From: Hysterium pulicare CBS 123377
Taxonomy: Eukaryota > Ascomycota > Dothideomycetes > Hysteriales > Hysteriaceae
Assembly (NCBI GenBank): GCA_000467715.1
Contig: AJFK01000163.1
Span: 35,964 to 99,963, forward strand
DNA: 64,000 bases
Direction: 5' to 3'
This document shows, in pieces, positions 40,589 to 52,424 of the stretch. The stretch's first letter is position 1. Each line of letters opens with the position of its first letter. Under the pieces are notes generated by a model. The model was not told the DNA's origin, made no database searches, and saw only the letters and a program-made list of their open reading frames with translations. The position numbers were made by a program, and so were the translations under genes.

Positions 40589-42067
40589 ATGCCCTTCTCC
40601 AATCCCCAAAGTGCTCCCTCCCTCGACCAACTCGTAAAAGGCGCTCCACCCCCAAATGTCTCCATAAACCAAGTCGCCAACGCCGCCGGTCAAGCTACGC
40701 ACGATGCGAACGACCGGATATCGAGCTTCAAAGTACCTCGAACGCCCTCAGATCCGACCTCACTCCTCCCATCGTCACCACCGCAGATTTATTTGAACCT
40801 TCTAATACTTGAGGCCTCCCTCCGCTCACAATTTCTTACACTCCGAGCACGAAGGCGGCAGAATACTTTCGTGTTAACGCTCTTGGCTATTTGGATATTA
40901 TATTTCACGTATGCGCTATGGCTGAGACCAAGAGAAGATGGGAAGGGCGTAGGAGGGAGCGTATACTGGATGGTGGACATGGCTGAGAAGGTTGCATGGA
41001 TGGGTGGGGTAGTAACCGTGATCCTGTTCTGGGCCACCGGCCAGTGGGAAAGAGGTGTTAGGTGGCCGAGGCGATGGGTCGGTATTGCGAATAGAGGACT
41101 GCGCGGCATGAACTGCAAAATCGTTATCATGAAAGGGCCGTGGTATAAAGAGCTGGCAGACCGTCTAGCTTTCCTAATACCGTTTGCAGGCGGTCTATGG
41201 AGCGGCGAAACAGGAGGCAGCTCGTATCACTACATCAATCATGCACAGGCGAAGAAGGAAGGACTCGAAGATGGTAGACCAAGAAGGGCTATTCTGGAAG
41301 ACGGAAGAGAGTATACCGAAGAGGATATAGCCCCAGGAGGCGATTACATCAAGCTGTTATTACTGCCGAAACCATTCACGCCCGATTTCCGCGAGAACTG
41401 GGAAGTCTATAGAACCGAGTACTGGGAAAGAGAGAACGAACGAAGGGCCGAACTTCGCAAACGAGTCAAAGCCCGACACCGCGAAATAGCAAAAGTAGAA
41501 GGTGGTTTGCTTTGGTGGACGGGGTGGAGAGGTTGGAAACGCGCTCGAGGCCTCACAAGTAAAACCGGCGACTTGGAGAAAAGTCATCATCATCACGGTC
41601 ATAGCCATTCCCTCTCGGCCACCGATTCCTTGAAAGAGAAAAAGCGTAGACCGAGCATGTTAAAGGAAAGAGGAAGAGATGGATCACATTCTCGCTCATC
41701 CTCCCGCAGCTCAACACCCACCCCCGACTTCGAAGAACGAATTAGACCCTTAGATGAACGACAGCGTAGAGGGAGTAGTAGCACGACTGGTAGTACGACC
41801 TCTGACCGAAAGCGGAGGAAACCCACAACAGCTGTGTCTGGTATTACGACTACCAACCCTGCTGCTGCTGCTCGCGCTCCGGCGAAGCGTACCCCTACAG
41901 GCTCTGCCCCCGGCACGCCGGTTTCTGGTACTGGAGATGGCAATCCGTGGCAGAGTAAAAGGACGAGTATGTTGAGTAATGCGGAGAGTTTTTCTAGTGT
42001 TGAAGGAGAAGGGGATGTGAAGAGAGAGGTGGATCAGAGGATGCCTATGAACGCGCCGTCTGCGTAG
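40589..42067 (+). CDS. SPO7: SPO7-like regulatory subunit of the Nem1-Spo7 phosphatase
   Basis: Nuclear-envelope/ER membrane protein that recruits and activates the Nem1 phosphatase, which dephosphorylates the lipin Pah1 and so controls membrane against storage lipid. Single exon, 492 residues. The SPO7 domain spans about 66-215: IYLNLLILEASLRSQFLTLR, TM about 92-111, TM about 125-150, then the conserved RGLRGMNCKIVIMKGPWY segment. The C-terminal 230 residues are basic, Ser-rich and disordered, with a HHHHGHSH run near residue 334, longer than in yeast Spo7. A housekeeping gene, it marks the left edge of the metabolite cluster. Confidence 0.9.
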   Translation: MPFSNPQSAPSLDQLVKGAPPPNVSINQVANAAGQATHDANDRISSFKVPRTPSDPTSLLPSSPPQIYLNLLILEASLRSQFLTLRARRRQNTFVLTLLAIWILYFTYALWLRPREDGKGVGGSVYWMVDMAEKVAWMGGVVTVILFWATGQWERGVRWPRRWVGIANRGLRGMNCKIVIMKGPWYKELADRLAFLIPFAGGLWSGETGGSSYHYINHAQAKKEGLEDGRPRRAILEDGREYTEEDIAPGGDYIKLLLLPKPFTPDFRENWEVYRTEYWERENERRAELRKRVKARHREIAKVEGGLLWWTGWRGWKRARGLTSKTGDLEKSHHHHGHSHSLSATDSLKEKKRRPSMLKERGRDGSHSRSSSRSSTPTPDFEERIRPLDERQRRGSSSTTGSTTSDRKRRKPTTAVSGITTTNPAAAARAPAKRTPTGSAPGTPVSGTGDGNPWQSKRTSMLSNAESFSSVEGEGDVKREVDQRMPMNAPSA

Positions 42068-42463
42068 GATTATTAACACCTGAGTCGCACATTGCATCTA
42101 AGTATGGAGAAGATTTTGTTGTAGAACCTCTTAGTGTATTTGGAATGTTCTCGGAATTCAGCAATACCTGTCTTATGAACGTCGAGCTGCTCAAGAAAAA
42201 TTCGATTAGCTAACATAGCCTTGGCAAACCTCGGCCGTATCGGCGCATATTTTCGGAGCCATAGTAGTAGTTGTATGTATTAACCTCACTACTTCCTCTC
42301 CTGCTCGAATACTAGTTTACTTATCCGGACATGAAATCCACTTCCTTCTTATCTGTCGTGCACCAACATTTCTAATCATTCCTCTACAAGTTAAGCCGTA
42401 CGTTCCGAGCCTATCACCTAGCAAAGATACAGCCCTGATTATTGTTTAGGTCATCCAACAATA
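42068..42463. promoter_or_regulatory. Promoter region of the GliT-like gene
   Basis: 396 bp. Contains single TTCGG (about 42249) and CCGAG (about 42404) elements of the type repeated elsewhere in the cluster. Confidence 0.35.
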
Positions 42464-43470
42464 ATGGGTGGTTTAGTTGATGCCCTCATCATCGGCGGTG
42501 GACCAGCCGGCCTTACAGCCGCTCTCACTCTAGCACGGCAGCTTCAGACCTCTATTGTATTCGATAGTGGTGCGTACAGAAATGCGCCCAGTGACTACAT
42601 GCATCTGCTCCCAGCTTTCGACCACAAGCATCCAACAGAATATGTCGCCGCCTCACGCGACAATATTCTCTCTCGCTATGACACGGTCTCTGTTAAAGAG
42701 CTCTCAATCTCCACTATCAAGAAAACCGAGGATGGGCTTTTTGAGGCGACAGATAGCAACAACAAGACATGGATCGGCAAGAAACTGATTTTAGCACACG
42801 GAGTCGATGACATCTTCCCAGAGATTGAGGGCTATGCGGATTGCTGGGCCAAGGGCATGTAAGGGTAATCCCACTACTGACAATGTTCACGGACTTACGC
42901 GTGCGCAGTTTCCATTGTCTCTTCTGTAAAGGGTATGAGGAAGCAGTCTGTGCCTCTTCAGGTGTGCTTGCCATTCAAAGTCTTACTATGGCTCCGTTTG
43001 CTCTGCACGTTGCCCGTCAGGCGTCCGCTCTCAGCAAAGCGGTAACAATATATACCAATGGCAATGATGAGTTGGCTCAGAATTTGGTGTCGGCATTGGG
43101 TTCGGCTACCCAAATAAAGACAAACTCGCGCAATATTAAACGGTTCGAAAAAGGCAAATCTGGCGCGGAAGTCATAATCCATTTCGAAGATGGCACTGAA
43201 GTTACGGAAGGATTCCTGGCTCATGCTCCACGCACGAAAGCAAAGGGTTCATTTGTGGATCAACTCGGGTTGGAAATGACACCTGGGGGGGACATTAAAG
43301 CTGCTCCGCCGTTCTATGAGACAACTATCAAGGGTGCATTCGCAGCTGGAGACGTCTGCAGTCCTATGAAGAACATTCCCAACGCGATATTTTCCGGTAA
43401 TTTAGCAGCCACAGGAGCTTCCTCGCAGATTTTGTCCGATTCTCTTGGTCAGAAATCACTGTTCGGCTGA
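42464..43470 (+). CDS. gliT-like: GliT/SirT-like dithiol oxidase (thioredoxin-reductase fold)
   Basis: FAD enzyme expected to oxidise the dithiol to the epidisulfide in ETP biosynthesis, also giving self-protection. Exons 42464-42858 and 42909-43470 (318 residues). The N-terminus has the FAD dinucleotide fold (IIGGGPAGLTAALTLARQL); the intron joins to give the redox motif CLFC (Cys 135/138) in HCLFCKGYEE. The end has the FAD motif FAAGDVCSPMKNIPNAI. Where NADPH reductases have GxGxxA, this protein has SSGVLAIQS, so the nucleotide-phosphate site seems lost, as known for GliT-type oxygen-using oxidases. It lies directly upstream of the NRPS, same strand. Confidence 0.87.
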
Positions 43471-43898
43471 GTTTCTATCAATTCACATGGAGTCGAGAAG
43501 GATATGGAGCAAGGACTATATCCATTGTTGAAATTCTCAAGTATAATCTCGTGAACGTTATCGTACGCCATTACAAATTTTACGAGTCACTTAATTGCTT
43601 CAACCGCAAAAGCACACTGAAATGCCACATGTGCATGCGTACTGCCTATCGCAACGTTATTGCTGAATATCCGCCGAAGTGATTGGGGACCGAAAATCAC
43701 CGAAAGCCGTTCGTCCAAGTGATTCTCCGAAGTTTACTAGCCCGATCTGGAACAGCACAGCTTGAAGTCCCTGATGCAGTACTTGTCGTCTGCAAGTCCA
43801 TAGAAAGGGCGTGTGGTATTATTACATCACAATTTTCTGGCATGCCATAATAATACGACTTACAGTTAGATTCCCTGCGAACGACTCCACGCCTCAAT
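43471..43898. promoter_or_regulatory. NRPS promoter with four CCGAA repeats
   Basis: CCGAA occurs at 43674, 43690, 43700 and 43727, that is 170-225 bp upstream of the NRPS ATG, all in the same direction. CGG/CCG triplets are the usual half-sites of Zn2Cys6 regulators, one of which is encoded in this cluster. Binding is inferred. Confidence 0.45.
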
Positions 43899-46800
43899 AT
43901 GCTACCATCATCGATGGAGATATCTGGCCCTGCGAACGAGCCTAGTACAGTCTATGAGTTATTCCAAGTCCGAGTACACCGCTATGGGAAGAGCATCGCC
44001 GTTTCCCAAGGCGATGAATGTCTCACTTACACAGAGCTCAACCGTGCATCTCTCCAAATCGCCTCAATTTTACATGAGTGTGGTATTCGGGTTGGAGACT
44101 ACGTACCTATCTTAAGCTCCAGGTGTTTAGAAATGGTCGCATGTCTCCTGGCGATTTCAAGAATAGGAGCATGCTACGTACCGATTGACGTAGAGAATTG
44201 GAGTTCGGAAAGAATCAATAATGTCCTGGATGTTGTTTCTGCGAATGCAGTGATTCATGCTGGAAGTCCAACGTTCATGCTGAAACGGGCCATCAACGTA
44301 GTGGAAATTGACCGTTCGCTTCTTCGCCATCGGGCAGAATTCACCACCCCTTTGGATGCCCCACCGCACGGTCGATCAAATGAACCGGCGTATGTCATTT
44401 TCACATCTGGTACCACTGGGGAGCCGAAAGGAGTTGCCATCTCGAATCGGAGTCTTGTCAATTATGTTCAGCAGGATAGCAATGAAGCTCCATTTAACAT
44501 GAGCGTCAGGCCTTCGGATAAAGTGCTGTTGCTATTTTCTGTCGCTTTTGATGGTAAGTTCGGCTTCTTTATCTGCAAGTGTACCTACTGAGGAATTGAT
44601 CAGCATGCACCGGCGTGGTGTTTAGCACATTGTGTAATGGGGGGCACCTGATACTGTCAAATTCGTCCGATTTCATTGAAGATGCGAAAGCCTGCTCTCT
44701 CCTTCCGGCCACCCCGTCACTTCTTGGCACATTACAAGAGCCAGAGCTCTACCAAAACATTCGCAGGATCTTCCTGGGTGGGGAGTCCCCAAGCCCTGCG
44801 CTGGTACGAAATTGGTGGACATCGCATCGAAAGATGTATAACATCTACGGGCTAACGGAAACTACTATTGGTTCTAGCATCTCAGAACTGTCTCCAGATA
44901 GACCTATTACTCTCGGCAGGACCATGCGAGATAGTTACATGCTTTTGTTAGACGACGCCTTGAAGTCATCGGCCGAAGGAGAAATCTTCATTGGCGGCCC
45001 CGGACTTGCTATTGGTTATTTCAAAAATAAGGAGCTAACCGAAGAAAAATTTATTTATCGTGATGGGTTACGCTTGTATCGAACTTCGGACTTCGGAAGA
45101 CAGACAGCAGATGGAATAATCTTCCTGGGCAGGAAAGACAGCATGGTAAAGAACAGGGGCTTTTTGATCAACCTCGAAGCAGAGGTTATCCCAACGATTT
45201 TATCATTGCCAGGTGTACAAGCCGCAGAAGCTTTCATGCATTGCGGAAGGCTTGTTGCCTTTGTTTCCCCCTTGGGCTCTAACCTGGAGAGCATCCGCCA
45301 GAGACTCTCCGATTGTCACGATCAATATCACGTCCCTGACTTTATCAAGGAACTGCCCGAGCTACCTTTAAACGCGAATGGCAAAGTGAACGTTGGAGAC
45401 TTGAAGCGTCGGCTCGATGATGAAATAAAGGCCAACCAAACCTCATATACCCTGAGTCACTCCAGGCTCGACATTCTCAAGGCTGCCTTATCTACTAGTT
45501 TAGGATTAAGTCCGAGCGCTATTGACGAAAGCGAGTCCTTCTGGAACTTGGGAGGAAACTCTCTGTCTGCGATTAAACTAATGTCATATCTTCACGCTAA
45601 ACAGCTCTCCATTTCCCTCACACAACTCTTCTCCTTGCCTAGTGTTTCTTCTATATCTGAAGAATTGCGGGCGACCAACGAATGCGTCGATGAGTACAAC
45701 CAATCCCAAATCTCAAAGGCACGCCAAGAAAGATCCGGTGACCTAATCGACCAGTATGTGTCAATCACACCCGTCCAAATGGGCGTCATTCGTTCTTCAA
45801 TTCAAGAGCCTCTCGTTGGATATATGCTTGTTTCGATACCATTGGACCCACTAGGTCTGGTATCAGATGCAGGCCATTTTGAACGATGCTGGCGACGAAC
45901 TTTAGAAAGGCATTCAATATTCGGAACATCCTTTGATATGACCGAAAATCGACAAGTGATTGGATATCAAACTGTTTTCCGTTGGAAGAACGTGTGGACG
46001 GACATTGAGCAGTGGGAGAACGTCATCAACAAAGAATCATCCGCCTTGTACAGATTTACAAATGATCATCTGAAGGAAAACATATTCTTTCCAGTTAATG
46101 CTTTCTGCCACATCGCGAGTCATGGATCATCTGGGCGGAAGTCCACCCTATTGTGGCTTGTGCATCACAGTCAAATTGATGGGTGGTCAATGAGTGTCCT
46201 GCTCGGGGAGTTTCTGTCTATTATGGGTGGAAAGTCTCTTGCCGCAGCCCCTCAATATCGGGAATTTGCCAGCGAACTTGAAAGCCGACGCCGAGACGTC
46301 AGAGTCATCGACACCGCAAAGAAATTTTGGGGCAGAATTCTTGACGGATTTCTCAATGGCAGCACCCCCAATATACCGAGGATCCGATCTAGCAGCACAC
46401 ATAGCTCATTCAGTGACCATGAAATCTGTCTTAATTTATCGCTCAACCAACTCCAACGAGGCGCGAAGAATCTACGAGTATCTCCTGCTGTTATTCTTTA
46501 TGCCGCGTGGGCGTTGTTACTATCAGCATACACGTCTGAAGATCGGGTGGTTTACGGTACAGTATTTTCAGGAAGGACCTTGTCCACCCCATCAATCGAA
46601 CGTATAGTCGGGCCCCTTATCAATTTTTGCCCCATTCCCGTGCAGATTCAATGTAACAACACTAAAAATGACCTACTGCATCAGATCCAGGATCTGATTC
46701 TTCAGATTGGTGATCATCAGGCGACGGCTATGCCGGCTCTCGAAGCTATCATACCGGGGAGCCATTCCAATATTTTCGATACGGCACTATTCCTGGAATA

Positions 46801-49800
46801 CGACCTTCCGTCACTCCCACGACTTCCAGTAGCGAATGGACAAGAAGAATTCCTGTGGAAAATTATTCGGAAAGACTTCCCCGAATTTGGGCTTACGGGG
46901 CTAATCCAGAACACCGAAGACCAAATCCACCTACATATGGTATCGGATGACTCTCGGTACAGTCCTGCGGCCATTCGCAGGATGTTACGGCACTTTCGCA
47001 GTCTGATCTTGAGTATTCTGGATTCGAGGATGCAGCTTGTAGAAGATATACAGAAAGCGATGATAGAACCGACCGAATTCTTAGCATTGACTCAGAACTC
47101 ACTTTCATACTTCGATCCATACTGTGGTCCGGTGAGTCTCAAAGAAAAATTCGAAGCAGCTGTCGATCAGTGGCCGGATCTTCTAGCTGTAGATTCTCCT
47201 ACAGGTTCCTTGACATATTCACAACTCGATGGGATTGCCAACTACCTAGCCAAACAACTGACTGCTTTGGTAGAGCCCGGAAGCCCTATAGCCATAGTAG
47301 GTGATGGCTCACTTCAGTGGTTGATCAGTGTTGTTTCTGTTGTAAAAGTGGGAGCTGTCTACGTGCCTCTTGACACCAAACTACCACCTCAAAGAATGAA
47401 AGCCGTGGTCGGAGCAGTCGATGCGAAGTTATGTATCTTTCCTACCCGGGAAAGCAAGACTTACATACCTATGGATGACATCCACAAACTTGCTGTCGAT
47501 GAGGTCTTGGGGCCTTTACTGAATGAGCGCGGTGAACGTCTATTGACCCATGTCAAGTCAGCTGATGCAGCTTATGTCATATTCACTTCGGGTTCGACAG
47601 GGACCCCAAAGGGAATATGGGTGAATCATGGAGCTGTCTTATCATACCTCTCCTATGAGCCTGCTCGGATGCACGCAGCTCCTGGAAGAAGGCACGCCCA
47701 TATGTTTTCTCCCGGATTCGATGTCAATATCGCTGAAATATTTGGCACACTCTGCTACGGCGCAACGCTTGTTCTAAAGGATCCTATCGACCCATATGCT
47801 CATCTTTTACACGTACACGCTACCATGGTAACGCCTTCATTCCTTTCTGTATGCCAGCCGGATGATTTCGCAAATCTGGACACTATTCTCTTTGCTGGTG
47901 AAGCCGTTCCTCAAAAGCTGTCTGATCGTTGGTCCGAGAATCGACGGGTATACAATTCCTATGGCCCATGCGAATGCACCATTGGCGCCTTGTTTAAGCT
48001 TCTTAAACCTGGCGAGGAGGTCACATTGGGACGCACTATTCCCAGGGTTGCAGTTTACCTCCTTGGTCCACGCAACAATCCAGTCCCAGTAGGTGTGACC
48101 GGGGAAATATGCCTCTCAGGTCTACAGGTCATGGAGGGTTACCTTGGCCCCGATATGGAACAAATGTCTAAGAAGCGGTTCATCCCCGACCCATTTATCT
48201 CTGGTCAAAGAATGTACCGAACCGGCGATCTAGCAGTTTGGACGGAAGCCATGGAAGTCCGCTTTTTGGGCCGCGTTGACAATCAAGTCAAAGTGCGAGG
48301 TTTTCGTGTCGAACTGGAAGAGATTGAAAATGTCATTCTTGCTGCTTCTTCGACTGTCAACCAAGCTGCAGCTGTGATTGCCGAAGATAACATCTACGCA
48401 TTTGTTGCACCAGAGAGTGTTGATACTGTCAAGCTCAATGTATCACTGGCCTCTCGACTGCCCAGTTATGCTTGTCCCTCTGCCGTGCTGACTTTGCCAT
48501 CGCTTCCTCTGACAAACAATCAGAAGCTAGATAGGAAAGCACTCGCACGTTTCTCTATTAAGGGACTTGGGAAAGGGCAAAAACCCATAACAAAAAACGA
48601 GAAAATTTTAGAAAAGGTCTGGCGAGAGACCGTCGATCTTGATTCCAATATTGGCCTAGGACTTTCAGATGACTTTATGGCCATTGGCGGGAACTCATTG
48701 CGACAAATTAGGGTCGCGCAGAAACTATCCTCCGCCTTTGGATTCCCGGTACCCCTTAGGATTATACTGAAGAACACGAAGTTCTCAGATCTAATCAAAG
48801 CTTTGGATGAGCACATCACGACTTATGAACCAGAATCAAAGCCATCGTTATTCCTTTTGCACGCATCCAAGAGCTCTTTTGGACCACAACCCGCACTAAC
48901 CTATACTGAGGAAGAAATATACGTGCTTCATACATTGTCTACCACACCTTCTACTCTCAATGTCGCTTGCAAGCTAGAGCTACGAGGAGATGTTCGGCTT
49001 GACTACCTGCTACAAGCAATCCGCGAGGTTGTGGCTGACAACGGAATCCTCAATTCATGTTATAAGAATCTGGAAGGGACAGTAACACGCAGCAGCTGTA
49101 CTAAGCCATTCGAAATAGAATTTCACACAATACAGGAAGATGTACAGTTAAATGTCCAGGCATGGGTTGATAGCCCATTCGATCTTGGCAACGAGCGTTT
49201 GATAAAAGTGGCCGTTATTGAAGATTTCCACAAAATCTGGATAATTACTGTACAGCACCACATCATAACCGACAACACTTCGCTGAACATTCTTTTCAGG
49301 ATGATTCAATCAACCTACATAACTATACTCGAAGGAAGCCAGCAGAGCGATTTGGGTCTGAGCAGATCCACAACAAGAAAACCCCTCAATTACCAACAAT
49401 GGGCTCGTTGGAGGCAATCGCAAGGGTCAAATACTGAAGCGTCACATTCATTACATTATTGGGAGGAAGAGCTCACGGATCCTCCTTGTCGGCCATTCAC
49501 GAGTGGGGATTGCGCAATCGGATATGATGACGGAGCTTCTTCCTCCTTCTTAGTTGCCACTCAACATCCATCCCAAGGATCCTTAGCTCTATGCCTTGAA
49601 GCTGTCAGCTTTGCAATGTATACAATTATGGGAGTTCGCGATGTCATTCTCTGCATACCTTTTGGCAATCGAAATGAGCCGGGAACCGAAGATATTCTTG
49701 GCTGCTTTCTCGACAGACTTCCTATCCGTGTCCAGCTCACCCAGGGCATGATCGAAAGCTCTAAAAAGCTGAGATCATATGTGGAATTCAAGTTACATGG

Positions 49801-50413
49801 AGCCTTATCTCATGCCCTACCATATCGGGATATCGTCAGCAAAGTAGGAGATCGGGCATCGTTTGACACCATGATCACCTATAATAGACAAAAGGACTCT
49901 GTCGAGAACCATTTTCAGCTTCCAAAGGCCACCGTTATAGAGCATCCGATCAGGCCGAAGGGCGCAAAATTTCCACTACTGCTGGAGTTCACTGAGACAA
50001 GTACAGGAATTCGATGCGATATCGAGTATAAGCCAAGTTCAGTGGACATCAGATTCATCAATGCTCTGGAGAGAGTAATACCAGATATATTGAATACGCC
50101 CTTGGGAAACCAAAGCCCAAATAAATCGTTATCAAGTAGCTCCGTAAAAATCAACCGGCAATCCCTCCGGCACCAAGAAACTTTGAGCTTGCCATTCAGT
50201 CAAGGAAAAGTTGATGCCGTACGAGAAGCTTTCGCCACCACTTTGGAAATACCCTCTCAAGTCATCAGCTGCTACCAAACACTTAGAGACCTCGGCGGCT
50301 CTTCAATTATGTGCCTCCGTGTGCAATGGATATTGAAACAGCGCGGGTATGATGTGACATTGAGGGACATTGTCTTAGGGCAAAGTCCCGAAAGTATAGC
50401 CGCACGATTTTGA
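43899..50413 (+). CDS. gliP-like: GliP/SirP-type nonribosomal peptide synthetase (A-T-C-A-T-C-T)
   Basis: Assembles a cyclic dipeptide (diketopiperazine). Exons 43899-44553 and 44604-50413, 2154 residues, close to GliP. Order: A1 (about 15-490, core FTSGTTGEPKG near 170), T1 with LGGNSL (Ser about 537), C1 with intact HHSQIDG (about 738-744), A2 (about 1065-1490, core FTSGSTGTPKG near 1212, YRTGDL), T2 with IGGNSL (about 1582), C2 with HHIITDN (about 1770), T3 with LGGSSI (about 2118). No thioesterase or reductase. This A-T-C-A-T-C-T order with a terminal free T is the layout of GliP and SirP. The single intron splits the A1 core (FDACTGVVFSTLC). Substrates cannot be read safely by eye; Phe/Tyr plus Ser is the family precedent. 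Confidence 0.95.
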
Positions 50414-50534
50414 GGGCGGTTGCTGTTGACTTCATTCAGAATTGCGCATGCCCCATCGGAATTTCTAAGCTATTCGACTACATTTTTGTCCTTGTCTACC
50501 AGCCATTATAACAAACCGCCGCATCCATCTTCGC
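50414..50534. other. Short convergent gap
   Basis: 121 bp between the stops of the NRPS (+) and the lyase (-); must hold both 3' ends. Confidence 0.5.
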
Positions 50535-51862
50535 TTAGCCTGACAAGCACCTCTCAATCCTCGCAAGACCTTCTTTGAGCACTGAAGATCGAACAGCATA
50601 ACAGATCCGGAACCATCCCAACTCGTTACAATGATAGCTTGTTCCCGATGAGATCACAACACCACTACTTTGCAACGTCCGTATGAAATCATCCTCAGCC
50701 CTGGGATCGCAAGCCAAGCAAAGTTTCGCGAAGACGAAGAGTCCGGAGTTCGCCGGAATAAAAGGGATGCCTTTATCGAGAAGGAATTTTTCAATGGTTC
50801 TGTAAGCTGCTCTCAGACGCCTCCGCCCTTTCGTCATTACATAGCCAATATTGCTCTTCGAAAGAATGTACTGCGTTGCGACCCATGTTGCCGTTGAGGA
50901 CACTTGGCTGTGCGTGCTCAGCGCACTACTCAGCCGGACAGGACCATTTCTTGTGATCAAAGCTCCCTGCCAATGGCTTCAGTTACTGCCAAATACGATG
51001 ATTCTGCGCTTACCAATCTAATCCCACTACAACCAAAATCCTTACTCAAGCTATAAATGACATGGACCAGTTCGCTGTCCGGCTCAAGTGACAAGACAGA
51101 TGTAAAGCCCGTCGCTATGGTGTCCCCAGACTCACTACCATGCTCAGATAAGGCGTAGACCTCATCGGAAATATAGTGCAGCTGATGGCGTTGACAGAAC
51201 TTCAAGATCTCCACCAGCGTTTGTCTCGGATAGCAGCAGCCAAGCGGATTGTGAGGGTTGCAGACCAAGACTGCCTTAACTGGTGCAGAAGCAGTATGGA
51301 AAGCCTCTTCGTAATATTTAATGCTGTCAACTTCGAAAAAGCGCCCGAGAGGAACATGCACTGGAACAACGGCGGCATTGTTATGAACCATAAGACATAG
51401 GTCAAGCCCTGGCCAATACGGAGCTGCGATCATGAGCCCATCTCCTTGATCAAGTAACTGTTCCACCAAGGCATTCAGAGCAAAGCTCCCCCCAGCGGCA
51501 AGTACAATATCAGATGCATCAACACCTGGGATTGGGTGAAATCTAGTATTGATGAGATCGGAAATCAGTTCCCTGGCTCTGGGACTTCCGCCAATACCTT
51601 CGGAATAGGAGAGATCCTCGTAATGTTAGTGTAATCTGGCCCAACTGCAAACGACAAGGTACACCACCGAACTTACTGCTTCGGAAATGCTTCGATTATC
51701 GCCGGCCTCTGCAAGACGCTGTACCACTTCCTTTTTCAGTAGCCAGTTTTCCGCCGTGCTAAGGTCAACTAACTTGGTGTCTGCTGACAAGACTGCGCCA
51801 TGTTGATTAAGCAACCGGGGAATAATATCTTGGTTTCTCTGCAAGCATTGCCGGGAAAGCAT
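50535..51862 (-). CDS. gliI-like: GliI/SirI-like C-S lyase (class I/II aminotransferase fold, PLP)
   Basis: PLP enzyme expected to cleave C-S bonds of the bis-cysteinyl intermediate to give the free dithiol. Minus-strand exons 51862-51677, 51616-51014, 50966-50535 (406 residues, in frame). Fold-type I markers: SYSEGIGGSPRARE (substrate-binding N-terminal loop as in ACC synthases), NPHNPLG, ISDEVYAL, and the PLP lysine in SLSKDFGCSGIRL (Lys about 254); the second intron follows this motif directly. Similarity to ACC-synthase-like enzymes is what GliI and SirI show. On its own it could be an ordinary aminotransferase; the neighbours decide the assignment. Confidence 0.85.
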
Positions 51863-52424
51863 GTTTGGCCGAAAGCGCCCTAGGCAAATAATGTTCGGAG
51901 AAAATCCACAACGGTCATGATATCAGCTAGGCAGCCACAATTATATTCAAAGATATACATAGGTCCCGACAGCTCGGGCTTTATTCGGCGAGAAATCACA
52001 TTGGTGCATTTACGTGCCTTTAGGCACCGCTTGTATTTTCTTTCTTTTTACAAATGCAAGGAACCGTACAGTCACACCTGGTTGTCAGCGAGCTAAGACA
52101 GCAAAGACCACACCATCAATGAGACTAGCGCAAGCCTGCTACCTAGCTACATGGATGTATGTATGCCACCGCTAGACACATGTTCCTTGATGAGAACTAC
52201 ATTACTCAGACTACACATTATAGGACTGGGATTCCGAACAAGATACCATTTGGACTCAAGGGCCAGTACTTTTGTATTTGAAAACACTCCTCAAATAGGA
52301 ATGACGCAAAGGAAAGAAAAGGTATAGTACTCCGAGCTCGAAATCCCCTCTCTGCTGGCTAGTTAACCTGAAGATATAGTCAATTCTTCGTGACCCAGGT
52401 CTTCGTCGCAGGTCTAGTCTGAAC
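51863..52424. promoter_or_regulatory. Divergent promoter of lyase and prenyltransferase genes
   Basis: 562 bp. Contains a perfect inverted repeat CCCGA-CAGC-TCGGG at about 51965-51978 and a nearby TTCGG, about 105 bp upstream of the lyase ATG. Good candidate for the cluster regulator's site. Confidence 0.45.
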
